A stretch of 64,000 bases of DNA, taken from contig NZ_QCZI01000015.1 of NCBI RefSeq assembly GCF_003097635.1, positions 1-64,000 of the forward strand, given 5' to 3'. Of this stretch, positions 17,184 through 27,089 are shown one piece after another. The notes under the pieces are model-generated. The model was not told the origin of the DNA and searched no databases. It was given only the letters and a program-made list of their open reading frames with translations. This DNA is from Flavobacterium psychrotolerans. Its GTDB lineage: Bacteria > Bacteroidota > Bacteroidia > Flavobacteriales > Flavobacteriaceae. The translations under genes were made by a program, and so were the position numbers. Position 1 is the first letter of the stretch, and each line of letters opens with the position of its first letter.

Positions 17184-18413
17184 TTAATTCCTTGAAGTAC
17201 CAGAAGGCCTTCTTTGCATTTTAGGCATAAAAGGACTTCGTTGTGCATTGTCAGCATTAATTTCATTCCCCTCTATCACATTTGAAATTACTTCTTCATT
17301 TAAGGATAACCCTTTCATGACATATACATTGGTATCGTCATTTATCCCAATTGTGATTCTCTTTTCCTTTAATGTTTCTCCTGCTTTTATCCACACAAAT
17401 GCACTTTGATTTGCTGTGTTTTCATAACCGTTTTGCTTATTTTTATTTGTAAAAGCATTCTTTTCGGCTTTCATAATGGTGTATTGACTCGATAAAATGG
17501 AATCTGGTTTAAAATTTAAAGCTCTAGACGCAATTAGTAAAGCCTTATCATGTTGTTCCGTATAAATGTATATACTGGCGGTCATGCCGGGTTTGAGTTT
17601 CATTGCTTCATTTTCAACATCAATTAATGTTTTATAAGTAACTACATTAGCAGAAACTGATGGATGCAATAAAATTTTTTGGACTTTTCCCTGAAAGACA
17701 TCATTTGGAAAAGCATCTACTGTAAAAGTCACTCTTTGACCTGATTGTACTCCACCTATATCTGCCTCGTCTACAGCGGCTCGGACTTGCATTTTTGTAA
17801 GATCTTTTGCAATTACAAATAACGTTGGTGCATTAAAACTGGAAGCAATGGTTTGTCCTTCACTTACATTTCTATTGAGAATTACGCCATTAATTGGAGA
17901 ATAAATATTGGTATAAGAAAGGTTTTTAATCGTAATTTTTAGTTGGGCCAATGCATTATCCACGGCTGCTTTAGCACTATTAAATTGATTTAAGGCCAGC
18001 TGATAATCGGCTTTACTGATGATACCCAGAGTGAATAATTTATTTTGTCTGTCAAAATTATTTTGCTGGAAATTCAGATTGCTATTTGCCGTTGCAAGAT
18101 TTGCTTTTGCCACTTCGGTTTGTGCTAATATATTCGAGGGATCTATTTTCGCTAACAGTTGCCCCTTTTTCACCTCTCCATTAAAATCTACATATATGTT
18201 TTTTATCACGCCAGAAACCTGAGCTCCCACAGAAACAGTATCGACGGGCTGAATGGTTCCCGTAGCGGTTATGCTTTTTGCAATAAACCCATAACTTGCT
18301 CTTGAAGTAATGAAAGAAATCTCCGGTGTTTTTTTCTGTACAATTAAATAATAGACTGCCGCCGTTGCTAAAACAACCAAAACGAAGACTATTATTATTG
18401 TCCTTTTTTTCAT
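17184..18413 (-). CDS. MacA-type periplasmic adaptor (HlyD family)
   Basis: Membrane fusion protein for the MacB-like transporter. A single N-terminal anchor (IIIVFVLVVLATAAVYYLIV, residues about 5-24) is followed by GFIAKSITATGTIQPVDTVSVG, typical of MacA, then a lipoyl domain, a helical hairpin (about 95-165), the second lipoyl half (YSPINGVILNRNVSEGQ), a beta-barrel and a membrane-proximal domain. 409 residues, ending in an Arg/Ser-rich tail. First gene of the minus-strand operon, 5 nt before the ATPase gene. Likely exports a peptide, lipid or macrolide-like compound; substrate unknown. Confidence 0.9.
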   Translation of the reverse strand: MKKRTIIIVFVLVVLATAAVYYLIVQKKTPEISFITSRASYGFIAKSITATGTIQPVDTVSVGAQVSGVIKNIYVDFNGEVKKGQLLAKIDPSNILAQTEVAKANLATANSNLNFQQNNFDRQNKLFTLGIISKADYQLALNQFNSAKAAVDNALAQLKITIKNLSYTNIYSPINGVILNRNVSEGQTIASSFNAPTLFVIAKDLTKMQVRAAVDEADIGGVQSGQRVTFTVDAFPNDVFQGKVQKILLHPSVSANVVTYKTLIDVENEAMKLKPGMTASIYIYTEQHDKALLIASRALNFKPDSILSSQYTIMKAEKNAFTNKNKQNGYENTANQSAFVWIKAGETLKEKRITIGINDDTNVYVMKGLSLNEEVISNVIEGNEINADNAQRSPFMPKMQRRPSGTSRN

Positions 18414-18480
18414 AACAATGATTTAAAAAAATAGGGATTTCAATAGAGTGCTATGAAAAATTAAGTCTGAATTTGTTCGT

Positions 18481-19056
18481 TTACAGTTTATTCAATATGC
18501 TTTTTAAATCTTCTTCATTTTCAAATTCATCCAATGATTTTGCGGTATAATGAATTTGCAAACTCGGATAATTTTCAATCGAAATCAAGGTCATTTTTAT
18601 GATAGACCTATCCGTAGTCCAAACACTATAAAGGTTAAGAATACCGTCTGCAATAGCCTGTCCGCGATCTGTTTTTTCATCTAACGGAGTATTTACTGTC
18701 CAAGTTTCTTTGTCTTTGGTCGCCTTTCCATATTTTTCAGTAAGTAATTTTGAGAATTTGTTGTAATCCCGAAAATAGAGTTGTGCATTGCTGTATCTTC
18801 TTGTCAAAATATAAATCCCGCTTTCCAACTTATTATCGTCGTTAAAAACAAATAAAACTCTATACTTTGTATTACCAAGAATATCATAGCATTCTAGTAC
18901 ATTATCCTTTATTTTTGAAATAAATCTCACTTTTTCTTCTGATTTTACTTTTTTCAGAGTGTCTCCCCAATTAAATTCCCTAAAATCTTTAGTTTGTGCA
19001 TTGGAGTAATTTATCCCCCAAACAAGGATTAAAAATCCTAATAGTAACTTTTTCAT
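18481..19056 (-). CDS. Exported protein of unknown function
   Basis: 191 residues. A clear signal peptide (KKLLLGFLILVWGINYSNAQ, residues 2-21) is followed by REFNWGDTLKKVKSEE, which resembles the start of several secreted Bacteroidota proteins of unknown role. No cysteine at the cleavage site, so not a lipoprotein. No enzyme motif seen. It follows the macA operon on the same strand but starts 67 nt upstream of macA and may have its own promoter. I do not recognise a named family. Confidence 0.65.
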   Translation of the reverse strand: MKKLLLGFLILVWGINYSNAQTKDFREFNWGDTLKKVKSEEKVRFISKIKDNVLECYDILGNTKYRVLFVFNDDNKLESGIYILTRRYSNAQLYFRDYNKFSKLLTEKYGKATKDKETWTVNTPLDEKTDRGQAIADGILNLYSVWTTDRSIIKMTLISIENYPSLQIHYTAKSLDEFENEEDLKSILNKL

Positions 19057-19502
19057 GATTCTCTAAAAATTAAGATTAATAAAATTTCATCATATTGCTT
19101 CTTTAAATTTACACTACCTAAAGTTACAGCTTCTAAATGAAAAATCTACTTATTTTGATGAAAACATTTCAAAATACAATCATGTATTTACCAATAAAAC
19201 ATGTTGTTACATTATTTATTATTGAATTAATTTTGGATAAAAAAATGAATTATAAAATGGTTGATGCAACAGAATTTAAAATCCTGCGCATGGCTTAACA
19301 GCAATTTGTAAAAAAAGGAACGGTGCTTAAAATGGCAATGCAGATACTTTTCATCATGATGTTTCTAAATTGTATCTAAATCTCAAAATGAAGTTCAAAT
19401 AAAAAAATTATATATTTCTCGAATATTTCAAATCATTGATATTCATAATTTTAAAATATTTTAGTATCAAAAAACACAAAAAACAATTAGTACTGTAAAA
19501 TT
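19057..19502. other. Gene-free stretch
   Basis: AT-rich DNA between two divergent exported-protein genes. I see no credible ORF, RNA gene or repeat here. Confidence 0.6.
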
Positions 19503-19519
19503 TTGGCACGTTAGTTGAA
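19503..19519 (+). promoter_or_regulatory. Possible sigma-54 promoter
   Basis: TTGGCACG-TTAG-TTGAA matches the -24 half of the RpoN consensus exactly and has correct spacing, but the -12 half reads TTGA instead of TTGC. It lies about 58 nt before the next ATG. The missing C makes it tentative. Confidence 0.4.
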
Positions 19520-19576
19520 AATAACACAGTATATTGCTGAAACGGATTCAGCATTTAAACTCAAAAACTATTGATT

Positions 19577-20200
19577 ATGAAAAATTTTACTCTTTTAGTA
19601 GCAGGCATTTTACTTTTAGGAAATGCAGCCAAAGCATCAGAAATAATCAATTATTCTGGTGGAAATACGAAAACTAATTTTAGCCTTAATGAGCCCATCG
19701 AATTTACGGAAAGAGGTATTACCTTTTATGTTTTCGCAAACGGTGAATTCGATTTTAATAGTGAACAAAGTGCGGGCAAAGATTCTTATTACCGACGTGC
19801 CATCAATACTACAACTGGTGCTCCCGGGGTGCAAACAAATTTATTACCAATCAACGGTGGTGTCATCATTGAACATGATGCTATGGGTAGAATCCGGAGA
19901 ATTGGAAATGTATTTATGAATTATGATTATGAAAACCGAATTAAAAGAATCGGCACAGTATATATGTCTTACAACCGTTTTGCTTTGAATCAGATTGGAG
20001 GGTTAAAAATCATCTACAACCGAAGAGGTCAAATCATAAATATTTTTGGAAATGTTAAAGGTTATAAGTCCAATTATGGTTATTGCGATTCTTATGAAAC
20101 CCATTTTGATAATGACAATTCAACGTATCAAAATAATGATAACAATCAGTATTACTATAGAAAAAATGGAGATAAGGCAAAAAGTGAGGATACCAAATAG
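19577..20200 (+). CDS. Exported protein of unknown function
   Basis: 207 residues from ATG 19577 (a TTG two codons earlier is ignored). Signal peptide NFTLLVAGILLLGNAAKAS, with cleavage near residue 20. The body has ITFYVFANGEFDFN and three related short blocks, GRIRRIGNVFMNYDYE, NRIKRIGTVYMSYNR and GGLKIIYNRRGQI, a beta-rich repeat loosely like YD/RHS-type repeats. The C-terminus is Asn/Tyr-rich and charged. Such proteins are common in Flavobacteria, but I know no function. A shared bidirectional terminator follows. Confidence 0.65.
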   Translation: MKNFTLLVAGILLLGNAAKASEIINYSGGNTKTNFSLNEPIEFTERGITFYVFANGEFDFNSEQSAGKDSYYRRAINTTTGAPGVQTNLLPINGGVIIEHDAMGRIRRIGNVFMNYDYENRIKRIGTVYMSYNRFALNQIGGLKIIYNRRGQIINIFGNVKGYKSNYGYCDSYETHFDNDNSTYQNNDNNQYYYRKNGDKAKSEDTK

Positions 20201-20221
20201 TCTTAAGGTTTAAACATTTAA

Positions 20222-20264
20222 AAAAAAAATCCTGATTGTATTTACTACAATCAGGATTTTTTTT
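20222..20264. terminator. Bidirectional terminator
   Basis: AAAAAATCCTGATTGTA, loop TTTAC, TACAATCAGGATTTTTT: a long perfect stem with an A-run on one side and a T-run on the other, between convergent genes. Confidence 0.9.
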
Positions 20265-20282
20265 AATGTTTTAAAATGAGAT

Positions 20283-21554
20283 TTATTTTCCCATTTTAGC
20301 TTTCAATGCTATCTTTTTGTCAGTCATTTCTAAAGCTCCATACACGTTTAAAAGAGTGGTTGCAACATCTTCATTTTTAGAATCTAATTCATTCGCTTTT
20401 TCCAGATAAGGTAAAGTTGCTAAAAATATTGCTTCTCTTTGATTCTTTAATACTTCATATCTTTTGGTATCTTTTTCTGAAGTACCCAATTTGTTCATTT
20501 CAGTAATAATTTTTTTCTCTCCATCCAACTTCAAAATGGCTAAATTAAGATAGGCATTAATATAATCTGGTTTGATTTCAATTGATCTTTTGTAATACTT
20601 TTCGGCCTCAACAACATCCGTTTTAGCGGAAATAACACCCAAATTGAACAATAAATCAGCATCATTAGGGCTTTTTGCCAAAACTTCTGATATTAATCGT
20701 TTATAGGTTGGAAAATCTTCCAATTTCAAATAAAGATCCGCTTCGGTAAGAGTTAAAGAAGTATCATCTGGATTGGCAATTCGAGCTTCTGCAAGTGCTT
20801 TTTTTGCCTCATCGGTTTTACCATTTTGCACTAAAATTAGGGCGATGTTTTTATATATCTCTCCTCTTTTGGACGGTATTTTTTCATCCCTTGGATTGGA
20901 ATGAGATTTTAAACTCACCATTCTGTCTCTCTCCGCTTTGGTACCAAAATAATCTTCTTTGTCAGAAACTAAACTTTTGGCATAATAAGCCATGCCTTCG
21001 CCAGAATAATTCTGTTTTTTTAACTCTAAATAATAGGCTAACGCTGTATCCCAATCTTGTCCATTTACGGCATAACTTGCAGCATAGTACAATTTTTCCA
21101 AATCGGTTTTATCCAATTCATAAACCGCATATAATTTTTTTGCTGCCTCTGAATAATTCTTTTTTGTCCCTTCTTCAATAGCGCTATTTAAGAGTTTGTT
21201 TTTGATATCGGATATCGCTGTTTGCGCTTGGCTGGTGTATTTAGACTTTCCTGAAGCTTTTTCTACGGCCAACAAATCCTGATATGCTTTTGCTGCATCA
21301 GATTGATTTTTTGACGCATCAATATTCTTTGTTGCTAAGTCTAACAAAGTATTTCCCTTAACAAAGAAATACTGGGCTTTTTCTGAATCAGTAGCATTTG
21401 GAATTAAAGATTCGGCTTGTTGCAAAATACCCTTGGCCTCTGCTGAATTTCCGCTTTTCAATGCTTTCTCTGCTGCTTTTATTTGATCTTTTTGAGCAAA
21501 AGTGCTTACTGAAATCAATAATGCTGATGCGAGTATTACATATTTACTTTTCAT
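20283..21554 (-). CDS. Exported TPR-repeat protein
   Basis: 423 residues with a signal peptide (SKYVILASALLISVSTFAQ, residues 2-20), so periplasmic. At least six tetratricopeptide-like helices follow; the clearest are IYKNIALILVQNGKTDEAKKALAEAR, DADLLFNLGVISAKTD..AEKYYKRSIEI and YINAYLNLAILKLDG. Such proteins are protein-protein scaffolds. It lies 22 nt downstream of gyrA on the same strand and may be co-transcribed with it, though a functional tie is not evident. The exact partner is unknown. Confidence 0.82.
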   Translation of the reverse strand: MKSKYVILASALLISVSTFAQKDQIKAAEKALKSGNSAEAKGILQQAESLIPNATDSEKAQYFFVKGNTLLDLATKNIDASKNQSDAAKAYQDLLAVEKASGKSKYTSQAQTAISDIKNKLLNSAIEEGTKKNYSEAAKKLYAVYELDKTDLEKLYYAASYAVNGQDWDTALAYYLELKKQNYSGEGMAYYAKSLVSDKEDYFGTKAERDRMVSLKSHSNPRDEKIPSKRGEIYKNIALILVQNGKTDEAKKALAEARIANPDDTSLTLTEADLYLKLEDFPTYKRLISEVLAKSPNDADLLFNLGVISAKTDVVEAEKYYKRSIEIKPDYINAYLNLAILKLDGEKKIITEMNKLGTSEKDTKRYEVLKNQREAIFLATLPYLEKANELDSKNEDVATTLLNVYGALEMTDKKIALKAKMGK

Positions 21555-21576
21555 TACTATTCTATTTAATATTTAA

Positions 21577-24201
21577 TTATTCGGTTTCTTCGTCATCGGC
21601 ATCGTCTTCATCTTCGATGTCTTCTTCAGTTTCAGCATCATCTTCCTCATCGTCGTCATCGGCTGAACCTTCGTCTTCAAGAATTTCTAATACGGGTTTT
21701 ACTCTTTCAATAGCATCAGATTCGATAATATTACCATCTTCATCAACAATAACTTCTGCTACATCGTCTTTCATTACCTTAGTTACTGCTGCAATAGAAT
21801 CGTTTCCTTTGATGTTGATCAGTTTCACCCCTTGTGTAGCGCGTCCCATCACTCTCAAATCTTCAACAGCCATTCTTATGGTCAATCCTGATTTGTTGAT
21901 AATCATTAAATCATCCGCATCGGTAACGGCGTTTATTGAAATTAATTTACCGGTTTTCTCTGTGATATTTAATGTCTTAACCCCTTTTCCCCCACGGTTT
22001 GTGATTCTATATTCGTCAAGGCTGGAACGTTTTCCAAAACCATTTTCGGCAACAACAAGGATTTCGCTATTCATATCGTTTACAGTAACCATTCCAATTA
22101 CTTCGTCTGTTTCATCTTTTAAAGTAATTCCACGAACTCCGGAAGCGGTTCTTCCCATTGGACGGGTTTTGGTTTCTTCAAAACGAACTAATTTCCCTGA
22201 TTTCACCGCCAAAATAATTTGACTTTCACCATTGGTGAGTTTGGCTTCTAATAATTCATCGCCTTCTTTAATCGTGATTGCGGCAACACCATTGACTCTA
22301 GGTTTAGAATATTTCTCTAATGAGGTTTTCTTAACTTGCCCTTTTTTGGTCACCATTATCAAATTATGACTCCCTATGTATTCTTTATCTTTTAAATCTT
22401 GAGTACAAATGAAAGCTTTTACTTTATCATCACTTTCAATGTTAATCAAGTTTTGCAAAGCCCTTCCTTTTGCCGTTTTGCTTCCTTCCGGAATTTCATA
22501 TACACGCATCCAGAAACATTTCCCTTTTTGGGTAAAGAACATCATATATTGGTGGTTGGTGGCCACAAACATGTGTTCTAAGAAATCTTGATCTCTTGTT
22601 CCGGCACTTTTTTGACCAACTCCTCCTCTATTTTGGGTCTTATATTCTGTCAAATTGGTGCGTTTGATATAACCGGCGTGTGAAATGGTAATTACCACAT
22701 TTTCATCGGCAATTAAATCCTCGATGCTTACATCTCCACCAGAATATTCAATAACAGAACGACGGGCATCTCCATATTTATCACGAATTTCTATAAGCTC
22801 TTCTTTTATTAAAGCAGTTCTCAAATCAACATTTGCTAATAAATCTTTCAAATGCTCAATCAATTTCATTAACTCTTCATATTCCGCTCTTAACTTGTCT
22901 TGTTCCAGACCTGTTAATTGACGCAAACGCATTTCTACAATGGCACGAGACTGAATGTCAGACAATTTGAATCTTTCGATTAACTTTTCTCTGGCTTCTT
23001 CCGTATTTTTAGACCCTCGAATTAAAGCTATCACTTCGTCAATATTATCAGAAGCTATGATTAAACCTTCTAAGATATGCGCCCTTTCCTCGGCTTTGCG
23101 CAATTCAAAACGCGTTCTACGAACCACAACATCGTGACGGTGCTCGATGAAATAATGAATCATGTCTTTTAGATTCAACATTTGGGGACGCCCTTTTACC
23201 AAGGCAATATTGTTTACACTGAAAGAAGATTGCAGTTGCGTAAACTTGTAAAGCGTATTTAACACCACATTTGGCGTAGCATCACGCTTCAATATATAAA
23301 CGATTCGCATTCCGTTTCTATCCGATTCATCACGAATATTGGCGATACCCTCAATTTTTTTGTCGTTTACTAAATCAGCAGTTCTTTTAATCATGTCTGC
23401 CTTATTGACCTGATACGGAATTTCGGAAACGATAATAGATTCTCTTCCGTCAACTTCTTCAAAGTTCACTTTGGCACGCATCACAATACGTCCACGACCT
23501 GTTTTGAATGCTTCACGCACCCCTTCATATCCATAAATAATTCCACCGGTAGGAAAATCGGGAGCCTTAATATGATTCATCAATTCGTCTATCTCAATAT
23601 CATTATTATCAAGATAAGCCAAGGTTCCATTGATGACTTCGGTTAAATTGTGTGGTGGCATATTAGTAGCCATCCCCACAGCAATACCAGTTGCTCCGTT
23701 TATTAATAAGGTGGGAACTCTAGTCGGCATTACTTTTGGCTCATACAATGTATCGTCAAAATTCAATTGAAAATCAACGGTTTCTTTTTCGATGTCGGCC
23801 ATAATTTCTTCCGAAATCTTTTTCATTCTGGCTTCGGTGTAACGCATTGCTGCAGGACTATCGCCATCTACAGAACCAAAGTTACCCTGACCGTCAACCA
23901 AAAGATAACGCATGCTCCATTCTTGAGCCATACGCACCATGGCATCATATACAGATGTATCTCCGTGTGGGTGATACTTCCCTAAAACTTCTCCTACGAT
24001 TCTCGCTGATTTTTTATGGGCTGATTTTGAAGTGATTCCTAATTCATGCATTCCAAAAAGCACTCTTCGATGCACTGGTTTCAAGCCATCTCTAACATCT
24101 GGAAGTGCTCTTGATACAATTACCGACATCGAATAATCGATGTAAGCTGATTTCATTTCGTCCTCTATGTTAATAGGAATTAACTTTTCTCCGTTAGACA
24201 T
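21577..24201 (-). CDS. gyrA: DNA gyrase subunit A
   Basis: Breaks and rejoins DNA in the GyrA2B2 complex to introduce negative supercoils. The catalytic tyrosine is Tyr121 in [10 protein letters not shown]. The quinolone-resistance region reads [17 protein letters not shown], with Thr82 and Asp86 at the positions of E. coli Ser83 and Asp87; Thr is what I recall for wild-type Flavobacterium. The C-terminal pinwheel blades run to about residue 825, and the GyrA box appears as QNRGGVG near 535. The last 45 residues are almost all Asp/Glu, an acidic tail known to tune wrapping in other gyrases. 874 residues; no parC-like features. Confidence 0.96.
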   Translation of the reverse strand: MSNGEKLIPINIEDEMKSAYIDYSMSVIVSRALPDVRDGLKPVHRRVLFGMHELGITSKSAHKKSARIVGEVLGKYHPHGDTSVYDAMVRMAQEWSMRYLLVDGQGNFGSVDGDSPAAMRYTEARMKKISEEIMADIEKETVDFQLNFDDTLYEPKVMPTRVPTLLINGATGIAVGMATNMPPHNLTEVINGTLAYLDNNDIEIDELMNHIKAPDFPTGGIIYGYEGVREAFKTGRGRIVMRAKVNFEEVDGRESIIVSEIPYQVNKADMIKRTADLVNDKKIEGIANIRDESDRNGMRIVYILKRDATPNVVLNTLYKFTQLQSSFSVNNIALVKGRPQMLNLKDMIHYFIEHRHDVVVRRTRFELRKAEERAHILEGLIIASDNIDEVIALIRGSKNTEEAREKLIERFKLSDIQSRAIVEMRLRQLTGLEQDKLRAEYEELMKLIEHLKDLLANVDLRTALIKEELIEIRDKYGDARRSVIEYSGGDVSIEDLIADENVVITISHAGYIKRTNLTEYKTQNRGGVGQKSAGTRDQDFLEHMFVATNHQYMMFFTQKGKCFWMRVYEIPEGSKTAKGRALQNLINIESDDKVKAFICTQDLKDKEYIGSHNLIMVTKKGQVKKTSLEKYSKPRVNGVAAITIKEGDELLEAKLTNGESQIILAVKSGKLVRFEETKTRPMGRTASGVRGITLKDETDEVIGMVTVNDMNSEILVVAENGFGKRSSLDEYRITNRGGKGVKTLNITEKTGKLISINAVTDADDLMIINKSGLTIRMAVEDLRVMGRATQGVKLINIKGNDSIAAVTKVMKDDVAEVIVDEDGNIIESDAIERVKPVLEILEDEGSADDDDEEDDAETEEDIEDEDDADDEETE

Positions 24202-24462
24202 ATTATAGTTATATTAAAAATTATTTGTTTTGAAAAATCCTGCTAATATAACCTTTCTCGACTATTTTTAAGGGATTTTTAAACATATTTTTTTTCGATT
24301 TATCAACAAAATTCAGTCCGTTTTCAGTTGATAAGTTAATTCACTTTTAACTTTTAATTTTAAATATTTTTTGTCTATTAGCTGACAGCACATTTAGATG
24401 GGAATGATTATTGCAATTGCATTATAAAATCACTAAATTTACAATACAAATTATACAATAAT

Positions 24463-27006
24463 ATGGATGATAATTTTTCACCAAGAGTCAAAGATGTAAT
24501 CACTTACAGTAAAGAGGAAGCCTTGCGTTTAGGCCACGATTTTATTGGAACAGAGCATTTGATGTTGGGTATTTTAAGAGATGGGAATGGTAAAGCCATT
24601 ACAATTCTGAACAATTTATCTGTTGATTTAGATCATTTGCGAAGAAAAGTTGAAATCTTAAGCCCCGCAAATCCAAATATTATAGTAAGTAACGAAAAGA
24701 AAAACTTACATTTAACACGTCAGGCAGAGCGTGCCCTGAAGACAACGTTTCTTGAAGCCAAAGTTTTTCAGAGTTCCTCAATCAGTACGGCACATTTACT
24801 ATTATGCATACTAAGAAATGAAAATGATCCAACAACCAAGTTACTGAATAAAATGAAAATTGATTATGACGTAGCTAAAGAACAATATCTGAACATGACA
24901 CCAAACGAAGAAAATTTTTTAGAAAATTTGCCTAGGAACGAATCATTCAACGAAGATTCCGGACAAGATGACAATTTAAGAGAAGGCAACTTTAACAATC
25001 CTGCCAACAAATCCAACAAAAAATCTAAAACTCCTGTTTTAGATAATTTTGGCAGGGATTTAACCGAAATGGCCGAAGAAGGCAAACTCGACCCAGTTGT
25101 GGGACGTGAGAAAGAAATTGAACGTGTTTCTCAAATTCTAAGCCGACGCAAAAAAAACAATCCATTGCTTATTGGCGAACCCGGAGTTGGAAAATCCGCT
25201 ATTGCAGAAGGTTTGGCCTTGCGAATCATTCAAAAGAAAGTATCTCGAAACCTGTTCAACAAACGTGTCGTTACACTTGACTTAGCCAGTTTAGTTGCTG
25301 GAACAAAATACCGCGGACAGTTTGAGGAGCGCATGAAAGCGGTCATGAATGAGTTGGAGAAAAATGACGATATTATTCTTTTCATCGACGAAATACACAC
25401 CATTGTTGGCGCAGGTGGAGCAACGGGCTCGCTGGACGCTTCCAACATGTTCAAACCCGCACTTGCAAGAGGAGAAATTCAATGTATTGGAGCAACAACA
25501 TTAGACGAATACCGTCAATACATAGAAAAAGACGGCGCTTTAGAAAGACGTTTTCAAAAGATTATTGTGGAACCAACATCTGTTGATGAAACCATTACTA
25601 TTTTGAATAACATCAAAAATAAATACGAAGACCACCATAATGTTACGTATACCCAAGAAGCAATAGAAGCTTGCGTGAAATTAACGAACAGATACATGTC
25701 TGAACGTTTCTTGCCAGACAAAGCAATTGACGCCTTGGACGAAGCGGGTTCTCGTGTTCACATTACCAATATTGAAGTTCCAAAACAAATTTTAGATTTA
25801 GAACGTCAATTGGAAGACGTACGAGAATTGAAAAATTCCGTAGTTAAAAAACAGAAATATGAGGAGGCCGCAAAACTACGTGATGACGAAAAACGCATCG
25901 AAAAAGACTTGGCTATTGCACAAGAACAATGGGACGAAGATTCAAAAAACAACCGTATTATTGTAACCGAAGATAACGTTGCCGATGTGGTATCTATGAT
26001 GACAGGAATACCTGTAAATCGCATTGCACAAACCGAAAGCAATAAATTAGCTAATCTTCCGGAACTAATTGAAGGAAAGGTTATTGGACAGAAAGAAGCA
26101 GTATTAAAAATTGCTCGTTCCATTCAAAGGAATCGTGCCGGATTAAAAGATCCAAACCGACCAATTGGTTCGTTTATTTTCTTAGGACAAACCGGAGTTG
26201 GTAAAACACAATTGGCCAAAGTTTTGGCTAAAGAATTGTTTGACTCTGAAGATGCTTTAGTTCGTATTGATATGAGTGAATACATGGAAAAATTTGCAAT
26301 TTCAAGATTAGTTGGAGCGCCTCCAGGATATGTTGGCTACGAGGAAGGTGGACAATTAACCGAAAAAGTACGAAGAAAACCCTATTGCGTAGTGCTATTG
26401 GATGAAATCGAAAAGGCGCATCCCGATGTATTCAACATGCTGCTTCAAGTCCTTGATGATGGCTATTTAACCGATAGTTTAGGCAGAAAAATTGATTTCA
26501 AAAATACCATAATCATAATGACTTCAAATGTTGGAGCCAGACAATTAAAAGATTTTGGACAAGGTGTCGGTTTTGGTACCGCAGCTAAAGTGGCTCAAGC
26601 TGATGATAATTCGAAAGGCATTATCGAAAACGCATTGAAAAAAACCTTCGCGCCCGAATTTTTAAATAGAATTGATGACGTCATTGTCTTCAATGCTTTA
26701 GAAAAAGAGCATATCAATTTGATTATTGAAATTGAATTAAAAAAACTGTACGATCGAGTAGCTGAGTTGGGCTATAAGTTAAACCTTTCCGATAAGGCAA
26801 AAGCGTTTATTGCAGAAAAAGGATTTGACAGACAATTTGGAGCAAGACCACTAAAAAGAGCCATTCAGAAGTATGTTGAAGATGCATTGGCAGAAGAAAT
26901 AATCACTTCAAAAATTGGTTCTGGGGACGAGATTTATATGGACTTAGATGAGCCTTCTCAAGAATTGTTTATCAATGTTAAAAAAGCAGAAAAACCAATT
27001 AATTAA
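24463..27006 (+). CDS. clpC: ATP-dependent Clp protease ATP-binding subunit ClpC
   Basis: Hsp100 unfoldase that feeds substrates to ClpP. Order of domains: two Clp-N repeats (residues about 5-145), AAA+ domain D1 with Walker A GEPGVGKS (238-245), a UVR-like middle segment (KQKYEEAAKLRDDE), and AAA+ domain D2 with GQTGVGKT (575-582) followed by the C-terminal D2-small domain. 847 residues fits ClpC rather than ClpB, whose middle domain is longer. No ctsR, mcsA or mcsB lies nearby. Divergent from gyrA across 261 nt, in which I see no firm promoter. Confidence 0.93.
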   Translation: MDDNFSPRVKDVITYSKEEALRLGHDFIGTEHLMLGILRDGNGKAITILNNLSVDLDHLRRKVEILSPANPNIIVSNEKKNLHLTRQAERALKTTFLEAKVFQSSSISTAHLLLCILRNENDPTTKLLNKMKIDYDVAKEQYLNMTPNEENFLENLPRNESFNEDSGQDDNLREGNFNNPANKSNKKSKTPVLDNFGRDLTEMAEEGKLDPVVGREKEIERVSQILSRRKKNNPLLIGEPGVGKSAIAEGLALRIIQKKVSRNLFNKRVVTLDLASLVAGTKYRGQFEERMKAVMNELEKNDDIILFIDEIHTIVGAGGATGSLDASNMFKPALARGEIQCIGATTLDEYRQYIEKDGALERRFQKIIVEPTSVDETITILNNIKNKYEDHHNVTYTQEAIEACVKLTNRYMSERFLPDKAIDALDEAGSRVHITNIEVPKQILDLERQLEDVRELKNSVVKKQKYEEAAKLRDDEKRIEKDLAIAQEQWDEDSKNNRIIVTEDNVADVVSMMTGIPVNRIAQTESNKLANLPELIEGKVIGQKEAVLKIARSIQRNRAGLKDPNRPIGSFIFLGQTGVGKTQLAKVLAKELFDSEDALVRIDMSEYMEKFAISRLVGAPPGYVGYEEGGQLTEKVRRKPYCVVLLDEIEKAHPDVFNMLLQVLDDGYLTDSLGRKIDFKNTIIIMTSNVGARQLKDFGQGVGFGTAAKVAQADDNSKGIIENALKKTFAPEFLNRIDDVIVFNALEKEHINLIIEIELKKLYDRVAELGYKLNLSDKAKAFIAEKGFDRQFGARPLKRAIQKYVEDALAEEIITSKIGSGDEIYMDLDEPSQELFINVKKAEKPIN

Positions 27007-27015
27007 TTTTTATTT

Positions 27016-27071
27016 TTTAGCCACGAATTCACGGATTATATTTAGTTTTAATTCGTGAATTCGTGGCTAAA
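27016..27071. repeat. Palindromic intergenic repeat (GCCACGAATTCACG type)
   Basis: TTTAGCCACGAATTCACG (27016-27033) and its exact complement (27054-27071) form 18-bp perfect arms around a 20-nt AT-rich loop, between clpC and the next gene. It could act as a terminator for clpC. The same style of word, with different sequence, recurs at 35798 and 42791. Confidence 0.8.
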
Positions 27072-27089
27072 TCTTTTAATCCTTTTTAA

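Noticed and set aside
21398..22222. Long plus-strand ORF rich in Ser antisense to gyrA
   Set aside because: A shadow of the Asp/Glu-rich gyrA tail; the composition reflects the complementary strand.
24202..24462. CtsR-type operator before clpC
   Set aside because: No heptad direct repeat of the CtsR type (GGTCAAA-like) was seen, and ctsR is not in the window.
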